In this document: piece by piece, positions 7,389 through 16,664 of the stretch
Layout: every line of letters begins with the position of its first letter
How positions within the stretch are numbered: position 1 is the first letter of the stretch
Assembly: GCA_052143835.1 (NCBI GenBank)
Contig: JBKQRV010000142.1
Span: forward strand, 1 to 64,000
DNA from: DASPPM01 sp052143835
GTDB lineage: Bacteria > Pseudomonadota > Alphaproteobacteria > JACZXZ01
Direction of reading: 5' to 3'
Length of the DNA: 64,000 bases
Made by a program: the position numbers and the translations under genes
The notes under the pieces: model-generated
The model's input: only the letters and a program-made list of their open reading frames with translations
What the model was told of the DNA's origin: nothing
Database searches by the model: none

Positions 7389-7424
7389 CCCCCGCCGTCC
7401 GGGCGCACCCCGGCGGCGGGGCTT
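7389..7424 (+). terminator. Hairpin after the lipoprotein gene, terminator-like
   Basis: G+C-rich stem (ccccgccgtcc / cggcggcgggg) followed by only a short ctttg. It lies 20 bases after the stop. The weak T-run makes intrinsic termination uncertain. Confidence 0.4.
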
Positions 7425-7600
7425 TGCCGTCTCGGTCGAAGACGCCGTTCCGCTGCAAGGCTGAGCAAACGCCAGGGCGCCTTCCCTGCGCGGCCTTTTT
7501 CCCGTGCTCCGCGAGCTACCCAATGTGCTGGCCGCGGCAAATTTCCTGCTATAAGGAGGCGGCTAACATAGCTTTTTATAAATTCGGGGAGAGCTCGAGC

Positions 7601-8089
7601 ATGAGCGCAGCGCGGCGCACGGTCCTTCTCGGCGCGATCTTTCTCCTCGCGTGCCTGGCCGGCGCCCCCGCTTTCTCTGCGGCTGAGGCGTCGCCCGAGG
7701 CCTTCCTCAAATCCATCTACGACCGTTACATCGGAGATGCCAAGAAGGCCCTCGGGGTCCCGCTCGATTCTGAGCGAAAGATTCGCCGCTATTTCACGCC
7801 CGAGCTCGCTGCCTTGATCATCAAGGACCAAAGGGAGGCCGCGAAACGGAAGGAGCCGCCGACGCTCGAGGGCGATCCCTTCGTCGACGCCCAGGAGTGG
7901 CAAATCGCGGCGGTCGACATCGCGGTCAACCATGCGACAGCGGACAAGGCGCTCGCCACCGTCAACTTCAGGAATTTCGACAAGCCGGTGACGCTCCGCC
8001 TCGAGCTCGTCCAATTGAAGGACGGCTGGAAGATCAGCGATATCCGGTGGAGCGAAGGAAGCTTGCGCGACCTGCTTTCGGGGAAGTGA
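7601..8089 (+). CDS. Exported DUF3828-like protein
   Basis: 162 residues with a signal peptide (RRTVLLGAIFLLACLAGAPAFSAAEA). The mature part (SPEAFLKSIYDRYIG...RYFTPELAALIIKDQ..., ending DGWKISDIRWSEG.SLRDLL) matches the layout of DUF3828 proteins, a cystatin/NTF2-like periplasmic fold of unknown function. The start at 7601 follows a ggggagag site. Confidence 0.75.
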   Translation: MSAARRTVLLGAIFLLACLAGAPAFSAAEASPEAFLKSIYDRYIGDAKKALGVPLDSERKIRRYFTPELAALIIKDQREAAKRKEPPTLEGDPFVDAQEWQIAAVDIAVNHATADKALATVNFRNFDKPVTLRLELVQLKDGWKISDIRWSEGSLRDLLSGK

Positions 8090-8341
8090 GCGGCCGCCGT
8101 CGCGGCGCGCGCTGCCCTCGCCTCGAATCGCCCGCCGCGGCCGGCCAAGAAGGAAGAGCCGAGTCGCCATCGCCCGACGGCAGCTGCGAATAACTCTGAA
8201 AATCAAGGCCACAACCCGCGCGTGTCCCTTTTCTCCGCGCCGTTGCCCTGCTATTCTCTACGGCTTTTTTGCGTCGAAACGATTCCCCGGGGGGCTATCG
8301 CTCGCTGATATGAGCGCAGCCGGCAGCCTTGGTGAGCCCTG

Positions 8342-9592
8342 ATGACGACGATTGAAGGCGTCACGGTTGAGGGGGCCGTGGCGCAGACGGCAAGCGCCGC
8401 CCATAGCGCGGACCAAACCGAGATCAGAGCGGCGGTACAGGCGGCGACGACCCGCCTGCTTTATCGCTCGCCCACCGCCGTTCTCGTCAATCTGATCATC
8501 GGGGCGATCTTCGCCGCTTCGATGTGGCCTATCTACCCGGCCTGGGTCACGCTCCTCTGGACCTTCCTCCTTTACACAAGTGTGGGCATCCGCCTGCTCA
8601 ACTGGCGCAGCTATCGGCGCCGCGGTATCGGCAGCGGAGAGGACGCGCGCTGGGCGCGCCGCTTCGCGCTCGGCGCGCTTGCGACCGGCGCTCTGTGGGG
8701 GGTAGGTGGTGTCTCCGTGTTGGTGGTGCCTTCTCCTTACTACGTCGTCTTCGTCGCCTTCGTGATCGGCGGAATGACGGCGGGCGCCATCGCCCAGCAC
8801 TCGGTCTATCTGCCGGCGCTCTTCTCCTTCATGCTGCCGGCCGTGCTGCCCTTGGCAGGCGCATTCGTCATCGAAGGCACCACGATCTCCGTCGCCATGG
8901 GGATCATGGCGGCGATATATGCGGGCGCGCTCGCGCTCTTGGGCCGCGACCTCAATCGCTCGCTCGTGCAGAACTTCCAGCTGCACGCCGAGTTCAAGTC
9001 ATTGACCGGCAGCCTCGAGCAGGAGATCGCGAGGCGCAAGCACGCCGAGGTCGAGTTGGCGCATCTTGCCCGTCACGACGCCCTTACGGGCCTCTCCAAC
9101 CGCACCACCTTCTTCGAGCGCCTCAAGCTGGAGATCGGCCGGGCGAAGCGCGGCGAGACGAGGTTCGCGGTGCATTACATCGACCTCGACCATTTCAAGG
9201 ACGTGAACGACACCTACGGCCACCAGATGGGAGACCGCCTGCTTGCGCTCATCGCCGAGCAGCTCGAGAAGAACGTGCGGCAGATCGACCTCGTGTCGCG
9301 CCTCGGCGGGGACGAGTTCGCCATCCTCCAGGACGGCATCCACAATCGCTCCGATGCGGAAACGCTCGCGACCAAGCTGCTCGACCAGCTCTCGGACACC
9401 TTCGAGATCGACGGCAACCATATTCACATCGCCCCCAGCATCGGCATCGCGCTCTACCACGCCGACGCCGTCAGCGCGGACATGATCCTGGAGCAGGCCG
9501 ACCTCGCCATGTACCAAGCGAAGTCCGCGGGCCGCAGGTGCTATCGCTGGTACGACGCAGCGCCCGCCGCCAAGACTACCGGGCGGCCTTGA
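8342..9592 (+). CDS. Membrane-bound diguanylate cyclase (GGDEF)
   Basis: 416 residues making the second messenger c-di-GMP from two GTP. The N-terminal half (about residues 45-200) holds five or six hydrophobic spans forming a membrane sensor module. A short coiled coil (SLEQEIARRKHAEVELAHLARHD) leads into a GGDEF domain. The GGDEF signature is intact (residues ~322-326), preceded five residues earlier by RQID, an RxxD inhibitory site, so product feedback is expected. No EAL domain follows, so it should synthesise rather than degrade. Separate transcription unit, 252 bases after the previous gene. Confidence 0.92.
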   Translation: MTTIEGVTVEGAVAQTASAAHSADQTEIRAAVQAATTRLLYRSPTAVLVNLIIGAIFAASMWPIYPAWVTLLWTFLLYTSVGIRLLNWRSYRRRGIGSGEDARWARRFALGALATGALWGVGGVSVLVVPSPYYVVFVAFVIGGMTAGAIAQHSVYLPALFSFMLPAVLPLAGAFVIEGTTISVAMGIMAAIYAGALALLGRDLNRSLVQNFQLHAEFKSLTGSLEQEIARRKHAEVELAHLARHDALTGLSNRTTFFERLKLEIGRAKRGETRFAVHYIDLDHFKDVNDTYGHQMGDRLLALIAEQLEKNVRQIDLVSRLGGDEFAILQDGIHNRSDAETLATKLLDQLSDTFEIDGNHIHIAPSIGIALYHADAVSADMILEQADLAMYQAKSAGRRCYRWYDAAPAAKTTGRP

Positions 9593-9644
9593 TCGGCGCC
9601 GGCCGGTACCGGCTTGCGTGAAAGGTCGCTACATCATTCATTGC

Positions 9645-11255
9645 TCAGCGGGCGCTGCCAGAGCCGGACGGGCGATCCGCCGCCAGCATGGCGGCGAAGC
9701 GGGCGGTCTCGTCGCGCCATGGCGGGTCGCGCGCCGGGTCGTACGCGAAGTAGTAGGCGTTGCGCGCCGAGAGCCATTCGCGTGCCATCTCGAGTGACAA
9801 GTGCTCCGCGTCGGGCACCTGGAGCTCGTGGATGGTTGCGTCGAGATAGACGAGCCGAAAGAGATTGCCGTCGCCGAAGTCCCAGCCGTCGTGACCCTTG
9901 ACGGAATAAAGAATCGTCGCTCCGCGCGGCATCGCCGCGGGTGCCACCGGCGGCCGCTGCATGGCCTCGGCGTTCAGCTTGAAGAGCGGCATGCGGACGC
10001 GCACCTCGCGCGCGAAATTGCCGTGCTCCATGACGACGACGACGGCGAAGCTCACCAAGAGCGCACCGCCGAGCACCGCCCGCTGCTGGCCCGCAACGCG
10101 CCGCGCCAGTACTGCAAACGCGCGTCCGGCCATCACCGCATAGGCGGCGACGCAAATCACGTAGTGCCACGGCCGGCCGCCGCTGATGATGGGCGGTACC
10201 GCGGCCGCCATGAAAAGCGCCAGAAGGACAGCGAAGCTCGCGAGCTCGGGCCTGTCGCGCTTGAGCGCCGCGGTGCCGACGTGCCAGGCTATCGCCGCGA
10301 GCAGGGCCGCGCCGAAGACTGTGTTCCACGGATTGTCCTGAATCCAGGTCATCCCCCAAGTGACCATGGGCCACTTGAAGATGTGGGCCACCCCGAACGG
10401 GCCGCTCACGAGATTGCTGAGGACGATCTGCGGATTGAATGCCACGCGATAGGCTGCGGCGGGGTCGTGCGAGACCGTGAACATAGCGAGGCCGTAGTGC
10501 GGGAAAAAGACGAGCCGGAGGTACGCCACCGAAAGTGCTGCGATCAGGAGGAAGCACGTCACGCGTCGCCGCCGCAGCCGCCGGCGCTCCGCCTCGGCAA
10601 GCCGAGCCTCGGCGGAGATCGGCCCCAGCAGGCGCTCGATGAGCAGCACCAGGAGGAGAAACCCCGGAAGTGCGATCGACTGCTCCTTCGAGGTCAGCGC
10701 AACAAGGTAGAGCACGACCGCGAGCGCCAGCCATGCCTTACCCCATCTGCCGGCGAACGCGCGGCCGCAAAACAGCACGGCGGCCGAGATGACGCAGAGA
10801 TGATTGATTAAATAAAACCCGACCGCCTCGTAGATGTGCGTGAACATCAGCGGATGGACGACCGCGAACACCGCGGCAGCCGACGCCGCCAGGCGGTCTC
10901 CCTCCATGAGGGTGATCGCAAGCCCATACACGCCCACGCCGAAGGCGAAGAGGAGGACGAACGCGGCGGCCCTGTACGCCGCGATGTCATGCCAGCCGGC
11001 GAGGCGGCTCATCAGCTGGTAATAGACGTAGAAGTCCGTCGGTCGGTAGAAGAACGCCGTGAAATCGAGATATCTGTCGAGGAGGCCGCGCCAGGTGAGC
11101 CCGTCGTTGACCGCGAAGGATAACGCATGCTCGGGGTTGAAGGTCGGATAGTCGAAGCTCCGAGCATAAACGGCGGCCATCGCGAGTGCCACCGCAGACA
11201 GGCCGGCGATGCCCGACGCAAGGCCTCGGCGCGCGAAAAAGCTACCCGCGGGCAT
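9645..11255 (-). CDS. Polytopic membrane protein, GT-C glycosyltransferase-like
   Basis: 536 residues with about ten hydrophobic spans and a C-terminal soluble domain (from about residue 430, ...ILYSVKGHDGWDFGDGNLF...). The layout resembles GT-C membrane glycosyltransferases or O-antigen-modifying proteins. The first loop carries acidic residues (FNPEHALSF) but no motif settles the family. It is last in a run of minus-strand polysaccharide genes. A GTG at 11315 would add 20 residues and overlap the gene upstream; MPAGSFFARRG at 11255 is preferred. Function inferred from context only. Confidence 0.7.
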   Translation of the reverse strand: MPAGSFFARRGLASGIAGLSAVALAMAAVYARSFDYPTFNPEHALSFAVNDGLTWRGLLDRYLDFTAFFYRPTDFYVYYQLMSRLAGWHDIAAYRAAAFVLLFAFGVGVYGLAITLMEGDRLAASAAAVFAVVHPLMFTHIYEAVGFYLINHLCVISAAVLFCGRAFAGRWGKAWLALAVVLYLVALTSKEQSIALPGFLLLVLLIERLLGPISAEARLAEAERRRLRRRRVTCFLLIAALSVAYLRLVFFPHYGLAMFTVSHDPAAAYRVAFNPQIVLSNLVSGPFGVAHIFKWPMVTWGMTWIQDNPWNTVFGAALLAAIAWHVGTAALKRDRPELASFAVLLALFMAAAVPPIISGGRPWHYVICVAAYAVMAGRAFAVLARRVAGQQRAVLGGALLVSFAVVVVMEHGNFAREVRVRMPLFKLNAEAMQRPPVAPAAMPRGATILYSVKGHDGWDFGDGNLFRLVYLDATIHELQVPDAEHLSLEMAREWLSARNAYYFAYDPARDPPWRDETARFAAMLAADRPSGSGSAR

Positions 11256-11640
11256 GTGCGGAACTTGTCCCGCGTCGTCGCTGATCGGATTCCGCAGTCG
11301 GGGACTCCACGGCACTGTTCGCCATCTTGGCCGACACGCACCGGATGGCTTGAATTCCGAGTCTCAGTATGCGCTCCCGGGCCCCCGCGGGCCAATACGA
11401 AGCTCCACGCGGCTCGCTGCGGCGCGCGAGCACCGCAACCAGCTCCGCGTCGGGCTCGAGGCAAAGCCACGCCGCCTCTCGTCCGGAACACAGCACCCGG
11501 GTCGTTCCGCCGATGCCTGGCCCCACCTCCAGCACGCGGCGGCCGATATAGGGTCTCAGCAGGCTGGCAAAATAGCCCTTCCACGTCGTCGCGTCGCGGA
11601 ACAGCTCGAGTTCGCCACCTTGATAGCGGCAAACCGACAT
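11242..11640 (-). pseudogene. Truncated SAM-dependent methyltransferase
   Basis: The first ~75 residues read as the start of a class I methyltransferase: ATTWKGYFASLLRPYIGRRV leading into LEVGPGIGGTTRVLCSG (motif I, SAM binding) and the acidic CLEPDAELVAVL (motif II). After VLARRSEPR the frame becomes unrelated, arginine-rich and ends at 132 residues, about half the usual length, with no trace of the remaining motifs in any frame. The downstream gene starts in this tail. A deletion has most likely removed the 3' part and the upstream end of the next gene's leader. The ATG at 11640 lies two bases after the stop of the GT2 gene, so the original pair was translationally coupled. Confidence 0.7.
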
Positions 11641-11642
11641 CG

Positions 11643-12650
11643 TCAGGCAACCGGCAGGAGCCGTCGCCAGCCGCGAACGAACACCGAGCCATGGACGGCC
11701 GGCACCATCTGCATGGTGCCGCGCTCTCGAAGCGTGACAAGGCTGGCCGTCAACAGGATGAACAGCACCTGCATGACAATAATGAGCAGAAATCCCAACA
11801 TCATCGATGTCCAGCCGCGGATCGCCAGGTCGGTGAAGAGCCGCACGTAGAGCACCACCGCGGCAGCCGCCACGCTGATCCCAATCACGAATCCGGCCAA
11901 CCTGACGATCGCCGCATCGGAGAATACGGAAATGGCCTGCAGGCCGTGCTGGATCAGAGCGACGAAGTTCATGTGCGAATGACCAACGAACCGCCTGCCG
12001 CGGTGGCAAGGAACCAGGACGTAGGGTACCCGCGAACGCATCGCGGTCGCAGGCAAGCTGTTCCACATATTGGACATGTAGGCGAGGCGGCGCACCACGT
12101 CCGGCGACGCCACGCAATAGTTTCCGAACGAGATGGCATATCCGGTCAGCAACCGGTAGAGCAGCTTGTAAATCTGGTAAAATACGGTGAAAACCAAGCC
12201 CTCGGAGCGGCTGATCCGCTGGGCGAGCACGAGCTGCCTATCCCCTGTTTCATAGGCCTTCAACAGGCGAGGAACATCGTTGGGATCGTCCTCGCCGTCG
12301 GCGTCCATGACCACGAGGGCGTCATAGCCCTCCCGCTTGGCCAACTCGGAAAGGCCGACCGCGAGCGCGCGCTGATGGCCCATATTGCAATTGAGGTCGA
12401 GGATCTCCAATGAGCGCAGGTGTCGCAACCCGACCGTGCGGCCGAAATCGGCGGGCATCTCCACGGTCGAGCCGTCATTCACGCCGATCACCGACGCCTC
12501 GAGCCCGAGCTCGTCAGAAACCCTGTCCAGATGCATCAACAGAATGCCGAACGCATCCCAGTCGTTGAAGACCGGGACCACGAACGAGACGCGCTTCACG
12601 GCAGCAGGCTTGGTTTGGAGGGAACCGTCGGTCATCGTGCCCTGGGTCAC
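11643..12650 (-). CDS. GT2 family glycosyltransferase (DPM/GtrB-like)
   Basis: 335 residues. A GT-A fold of family 2 (VSFVVPVFNDWDAF at the start, MDADGEDDP as the metal/nucleotide-binding DxD) is followed by two hydrophobic spans near the C-terminus (about 240-262 and 275-305). This is the layout of polyprenyl-phosphate glycosyltransferases that load a sugar onto undecaprenyl phosphate at the inner membrane. Start MTQGTM or, five codons later, MTDGS. It leads the cluster with the truncated methyltransferase and the GT-C-like protein. Likely role: a cell-surface glycan. Confidence 0.85.
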   Translation of the reverse strand: MTQGTMTDGSLQTKPAAVKRVSFVVPVFNDWDAFGILLMHLDRVSDELGLEASVIGVNDGSTVEMPADFGRTVGLRHLRSLEILDLNCNMGHQRALAVGLSELAKREGYDALVVMDADGEDDPNDVPRLLKAYETGDRQLVLAQRISRSEGLVFTVFYQIYKLLYRLLTGYAISFGNYCVASPDVVRRLAYMSNMWNSLPATAMRSRVPYVLVPCHRGRRFVGHSHMNFVALIQHGLQAISVFSDAAIVRLAGFVIGISVAAAAVVLYVRLFTDLAIRGWTSMMLGFLLIIVMQVLFILLTASLVTLRERGTMQMVPAVHGSVFVRGWRRLLPVA

Positions 12651-12790
12651 TTCAATCGGCGCCGGCCAGCTCTGCTCTTGCCATCAACGAATAGCACACC
12701 ACCCGACCGATGAGCCACAGCGGAGGCGCTCGGCGGACCATGCGAGCTTCGGCGGGGTTGCGCCCTAAACGCGGTTGGGGCCGAGAATGG

Positions 12791-13732
12791 CTAGCTCGCC
12801 AGGCCCCGGAAATAGTCGATCGTGCGCTTAAGTCCCTCCTCGAGCGGCACCTTGGGCGTCCAGCCGAGCGTCTTCTGGGCGAGCGAGATGTCGGGGCAGC
12901 GTTGCACGGGATCGTCGGCGGGAAGCGGATGGTGCTCGATCCTGGATTTCGATCCGGTGAGCGAGATCGTCAGCTCGGCCAGCTCGCGCATGCTGACTTC
13001 CTGGGGATTGCCGAGATTGATGGGCCCGGGGACATCGCCCGAGAGCGCCATGAAGCGCACGAACGCCTCGATCATGTCGTCGACGAAGCAAAAGGCGCGC
13101 GTCTGGCTGCCGTCGCCGAAGAGCGTGATCGGCTCGTTGCGCAAAGACTGCTGCACGAAATTGGATACCACACGGCCGTCGTTCGGGTGCATGCGCGGGC
13201 CATAGGTGTTGAAGACCCGGGCGACGCGGATCGACACGCCGTATTGCCGGTAATAATCGAAGAAAAGGGTCTCCGCGCAGCGCTTGCCCTCGTCGTAGCA
13301 GGCGCGGGGGCCGAGCGGGTTGACGTTGCCGCGGTAGCTCTCGGGCTGGGGATGGACCTCGGGGTCGCCGTATACCTCGCTGGTCGAGGCCTGGAAAACG
13401 CGCGCCTTGATGCGCGTGGCCAAGCTGAGGACGTTGATGGCGCCGAGCACGCTCGTCTTGGTGGTCTGCACTGGGTCGAACTGATAGTGGATGGGCGAGG
13501 CCGGGCAGGCCAGATTGTAGATCTCGTCGACCTCGACTTGGACCGGCACGCTGACGTCGTGGCGAAGCAGCTCGAAGTATGGATGGGAGACGAGGTGCGC
13601 GACGTTGTCCTTGAGTCCGGTGAAGAAGTTGTCCAGGCACAACACGTCGCAGCCCTCGGCGAGCAGCCGGTCGCACAGATGCGAGCCGATAAATCCGGCG
13701 CCGCCGGTCACGAGCACGCGTCTTCTTACCAT
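12791..13732 (-). CDS. UDP-glucuronate decarboxylase (UDP-xylose synthase)-like
   Basis: 313-residue short-chain dehydrogenase of the extended type. NAD-binding GGAGFIGSH at residues ~10-18, STSEVYG with the catalytic Ser/Thr, and the Tyr-Lys pair in RACYDEGKR. The stretches DNFFTGLKDNVAHL, CPASPIHYQ.DPV.T.KTS and EGLKRTIDYFR match UXS enzymes, which convert UDP-glucuronate to UDP-xylose. It provides an activated sugar for the glycan genes downstream on the same strand. Good gggggaag site before ATG 13732. Confidence 0.88.
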   Translation of the reverse strand: MVRRRVLVTGGAGFIGSHLCDRLLAEGCDVLCLDNFFTGLKDNVAHLVSHPYFELLRHDVSVPVQVEVDEIYNLACPASPIHYQFDPVQTTKTSVLGAINVLSLATRIKARVFQASTSEVYGDPEVHPQPESYRGNVNPLGPRACYDEGKRCAETLFFDYYRQYGVSIRVARVFNTYGPRMHPNDGRVVSNFVQQSLRNEPITLFGDGSQTRAFCFVDDMIEAFVRFMALSGDVPGPINLGNPQEVSMRELAELTISLTGSKSRIEHHPLPADDPVQRCPDISLAQKTLGWTPKVPLEEGLKRTIDYFRGLAS

Positions 13733-13816
13733 GGCTTCCCCCGCCGCCGTTCATCAGCGTAAGCTTACCGATACTACGGCATGCACGCCAGCCGAGCCGG
13801 TCCGAGCCGACTTCGG

Positions 13817-14779
13817 CTATGCCGCCGCGAGCCGGGGAAAGAGCTCGAGCGCATTGCCCCGCTCGATCGCAAGCAGGTCGGCAGCGGCAAGGCCGAGCGC
13901 TTTGAGGCCGCGCACGCTCGCCGTCATCGTCGCCTCGGGTGCGAAGGGATAGTCGCTGCCGAAGAGAACGTTCGCCGCCGGCACCAGCTCGAGAAGTGCG
14001 CGGAAGGCGAAGCGGTTGGCCGAGAGTGCGGTGTCGTAGCGCAGGCGCTTGAGCTCCGCCACCACGCCGTCGGGCACGCTCTTCTTGAATTCCGGCCTGG
14101 CCTCGAGGCGCGCTATGCGCTCGGCGAGGAAGGGCACCGCCCCGCCCGCGTGCGAGAAGATGAAGCGGATGTTGCGGCAGCGCGTGAAGGTGCCGCCGAT
14201 GAGGAGGCTCACGATGGCGCGCGTCGTGTCGAAGGGGAACTCGAGCGTCGCGGCCGGGATGGTGTCGAGCGCGAAGCCGCAAAGCGCCGCGGTCGGATGG
14301 AAGTAGACGACGGCCTTGCGGCGATCGAGCTCGTCGAATACGGGCGCGAAGTCCGCCTCGCCCGGGTAGCGGCCGGCATAGTTCGTCATCAGGCCAATAC
14401 CGTCCGCCTTGAGCACGTCGAGCGCATAGCCGATCTCGCTGAGACTCGCGTCCACGTCAGGAAGCGGCAGGCTCGCGAACATGCCGAAGCTCATGGGACG
14501 GTCCCGCCTGAGCTCCGCCGCGTAGTCGTTGCAATGGCGGGCCAGGGCCTGGGTCGCCTTCGCATCGCCGAACCACAGGCCGGGCGTCGAAATGGAGGTC
14601 ACCGCGCCCGCGATGCCGTTCCTCGCCATCGCCTCGAGCGAGCGCTCGGGCGACCACTCCGGCGTACGGCCGGAGACCGTGAGCGGGCCGATGCGCGCCT
14701 CTCCCACCGCCGCCACGTACTGCGGCGGCAGGATGTGGTGGTGCACGTCGATCAGGCCAGGCGTCGTCGCTGCGGCCAT
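13817..14779 (-). CDS. Amidohydrolase, ACMSD-like decarboxylase family
   Basis: 320 residues of the amidohydrolase_2 group: metal ligands in IDVHHHILPP near the N-terminus, His in YFHPTAA and IFSHAGG, and the catalytic Asp in FGSDYPFAPE. Relatives decarboxylate or hydrolyse aromatic and dicarboxylic acids (2-amino-3-carboxymuconate semialdehyde, 6-methylsalicylate). Start at 14779 behind ggaggga; a frame running to 14845 adds a glycine/arginine-rich tail without support. Exact substrate unknown. It is divergent from the flavoprotein at 14968. Confidence 0.82.
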   Translation of the reverse strand: MAAATTPGLIDVHHHILPPQYVAAVGEARIGPLTVSGRTPEWSPERSLEAMARNGIAGAVTSISTPGLWFGDAKATQALARHCNDYAAELRRDRPMSFGMFASLPLPDVDASLSEIGYALDVLKADGIGLMTNYAGRYPGEADFAPVFDELDRRKAVVYFHPTAALCGFALDTIPAATLEFPFDTTRAIVSLLIGGTFTRCRNIRFIFSHAGGAVPFLAERIARLEARPEFKKSVPDGVVAELKRLRYDTALSANRFAFRALLELVPAANVLFGSDYPFAPEATMTASVRGLKALGLAAADLLAIERGNALELFPRLAAA

Positions 14780-14967
14780 TTCATTCCCTCCCACGCACCC
14801 TTCGCGAGCCCCCTCGCCGCCCCGGCCCGCGCGCGGCCCTGCCAATCTAGCAGAGCCGCTCGAACGATGTCGATTTGGCGATCACGTTTCCGCCGGGGCG
14901 CGGGCATCGCAGAAGCCCGGCCGATCGATTAGAATGGGCGGAAACGCGCGCAAACGAGGTTCGCATC

Positions 14968-16458
14968 ATGGCTGAATACGACGTGATCGTGGTCGGCGCC
15001 GGCAACGCCGCGATGTGCGCGGCCCTTGCCGCGCGCGAGCAGGGCTGCCGCGTGTTGGCACTCGAGCGGGCACCGCTTGACGAGCGCGGCGGCAACTCGA
15101 CCTTCACGGCCGGCGCCATCCGCGTCGCCTACAACGGGCTCGAGGACCTGCTCGAGCTCATGCCCGACCTCTCCGAGGAGGAGCGGCGCAACACCGATTT
15201 CGGGACCTACAGCGAGGACCAGTTCTTCGACGACATGGCGCGGATCACCCAGCATCGGGCCAACCCGGACCTCGTCGAGCTCTTGATCCGCCGCAGCCAC
15301 CCGACGCTCAAATGGCTGCGCACCAAGGGCGTGCGCTTCGTGCCCATCTACGGCCGGCAGGCCTTCAAGGTCGACGGCAAGTTCAAGTTCTGGGGCGGGC
15401 TCACCGTCGAGACGTGGGGTGGGGGTCCCGGCCTGGTCGACGCGCTCCACAAGGCCGCCCAGGCGAACGGCATCGAGGTGCGCTACGAGAGCCGCGCGCT
15501 CGGCCTGCTCGCCGACGACTCGGGCGTGCGCGGCGTGCGCGTCAAGGCCAAGGGCGTCACCCAGGAGCTCGGCGCCAAAGCCGTGGTGCTCGCCTGCGGC
15601 GGCTTCGAGGCGAACGCCCATTGGCGCACGCGTTATCTCGGCCCCAATTGGGATCTGGCCAAGGTGCGCGGCACGCGCTTCAACACCGGCGACGGCATCC
15701 GCATGGCGCTCGAGGTCGGCGCGCAGTCATGCGGCAACTGGTCGGGCTGCCACGCCGTGGGCTGGGACCGCAACGCGCCCGAGTTCGGCGACCTCGCCGT
15801 CGGCGACGGCTTCCAGAAGCACAGCTATCCCTTCGGCATCATGGTCAACGCGAGGGGCTTGCGCTTCGTCGACGAGGGTGCGGACTTCCGCAATTACACC
15901 TACGCCAAGTACGGCCGCGTGATCCTCGAGCAGCCCGGCCAGTTCGCCTGGCAGATCTTCGATCAGAAGGTGGTGCACCTGCTGCGCGATGAATATCGCA
16001 TCCGGCGCGTGACCAAGGCGCAGGCCGACACGCTCGAGGAGCTCGCCGGCAAGCTCGAGGACGTGGACGCGGAGCGCTTCCTCGCGACGGTCAGCGAATA
16101 CAATGCCGCCGTCGATCAGACGGTCCCCTTCAATCCGAACGTCAAGGACGGCCGTGCCGCGAAGGGCCTCGCCGTGCCGAAGAGCAACTGGGCGAACACG
16201 ATCGAGCGCCCGCCCTTCCTCGCCTTCGCCGTCACCTGCGGCATCACCTTCACCTTCGGCGGCCTGCGCATTACCAACGGCGGCCAAGTGGTCGACACGG
16301 AGGGGCAGCCGATTCCGGGCCTCTATGCCGCGGGCGAGCTCGTCGGCGACATCTTCTACTTCAACTACCCCGGCGGCACCGGCCTCATGTCGGGTGCCGT
16401 CTTCGGCAAGATCGCCGGCACCTCGGCGGCCGCCGCCGCGAGCGGGGGAAATGACTAA
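14968..16458 (+). CDS. tcuA: FAD-dependent tricarballylate dehydrogenase-like (TcuA)
   Basis: 496 residues of the fumarate-reductase/KsdD flavoprotein family. Rossmann motif VIVVGAGNAAMCAALAARE at the N-terminus, then ERGGNSTFTAGAIR. The C-terminal FAD signature is GLYAAGELVGDIFYFNYPGGTGLMSGAVFGKIAG, given here in pieces: AAGELVGD and GGTGLMSG. TcuA oxidises tricarballylate to cis-aconitate. The electron-accepting partner TcuB and transporter TcuC are not in view, so the true substrate may differ. Downstream is a 206-bp repeat-bearing gap, then a dehydrogenase on the same strand. Confidence 0.78.
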   Translation: MAEYDVIVVGAGNAAMCAALAAREQGCRVLALERAPLDERGGNSTFTAGAIRVAYNGLEDLLELMPDLSEEERRNTDFGTYSEDQFFDDMARITQHRANPDLVELLIRRSHPTLKWLRTKGVRFVPIYGRQAFKVDGKFKFWGGLTVETWGGGPGLVDALHKAAQANGIEVRYESRALGLLADDSGVRGVRVKAKGVTQELGAKAVVLACGGFEANAHWRTRYLGPNWDLAKVRGTRFNTGDGIRMALEVGAQSCGNWSGCHAVGWDRNAPEFGDLAVGDGFQKHSYPFGIMVNARGLRFVDEGADFRNYTYAKYGRVILEQPGQFAWQIFDQKVVHLLRDEYRIRRVTKAQADTLEELAGKLEDVDAERFLATVSEYNAAVDQTVPFNPNVKDGRAAKGLAVPKSNWANTIERPPFLAFAVTCGITFTFGGLRITNGGQVVDTEGQPIPGLYAAGELVGDIFYFNYPGGTGLMSGAVFGKIAGTSAAAAASGGND

Positions 16459-16464
16459 GTCTCA

Positions 16465-16626
16465 ACACGGAGGACACGGAGGACACGGAGGACACGGAGA
16501 AGAAAGCGAAAGACCTCCAAGGCGGAATGATACGAAGGGGACGAGTACGCATCGCGCATAAGCCTGCCCTGGCGTCATCTTGTTCCCTTTTCCCATTTTC
16601 CTCCGTGCCCTCCGTGTCCTCCGTGG
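16465..16626. repeat. acacggagg tandem repeat with inverted counterpart
   Basis: Four direct copies of acacggagg (16465-16500) face ctccgtgccctccgtgtcctccgtgg (16601-16626), so the transcript could form a long hairpin. A larger version of the same element lies at 40968-41171. Such acacggag repeats occur dispersed in many bacterial genomes. Role unknown. Confidence 0.75.
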
Positions 16627-16664
16627 TGAATACTTACCAGCGACGATGGCGCGGGGAGAAAGGC

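Noticed and set aside
11012..11640. Frameshifted continuation of the methyltransferase in another frame
   Set aside because: I looked for later methyltransferase motifs in the other minus-strand frames and found none, so truncation by deletion fits better than a simple frameshift.
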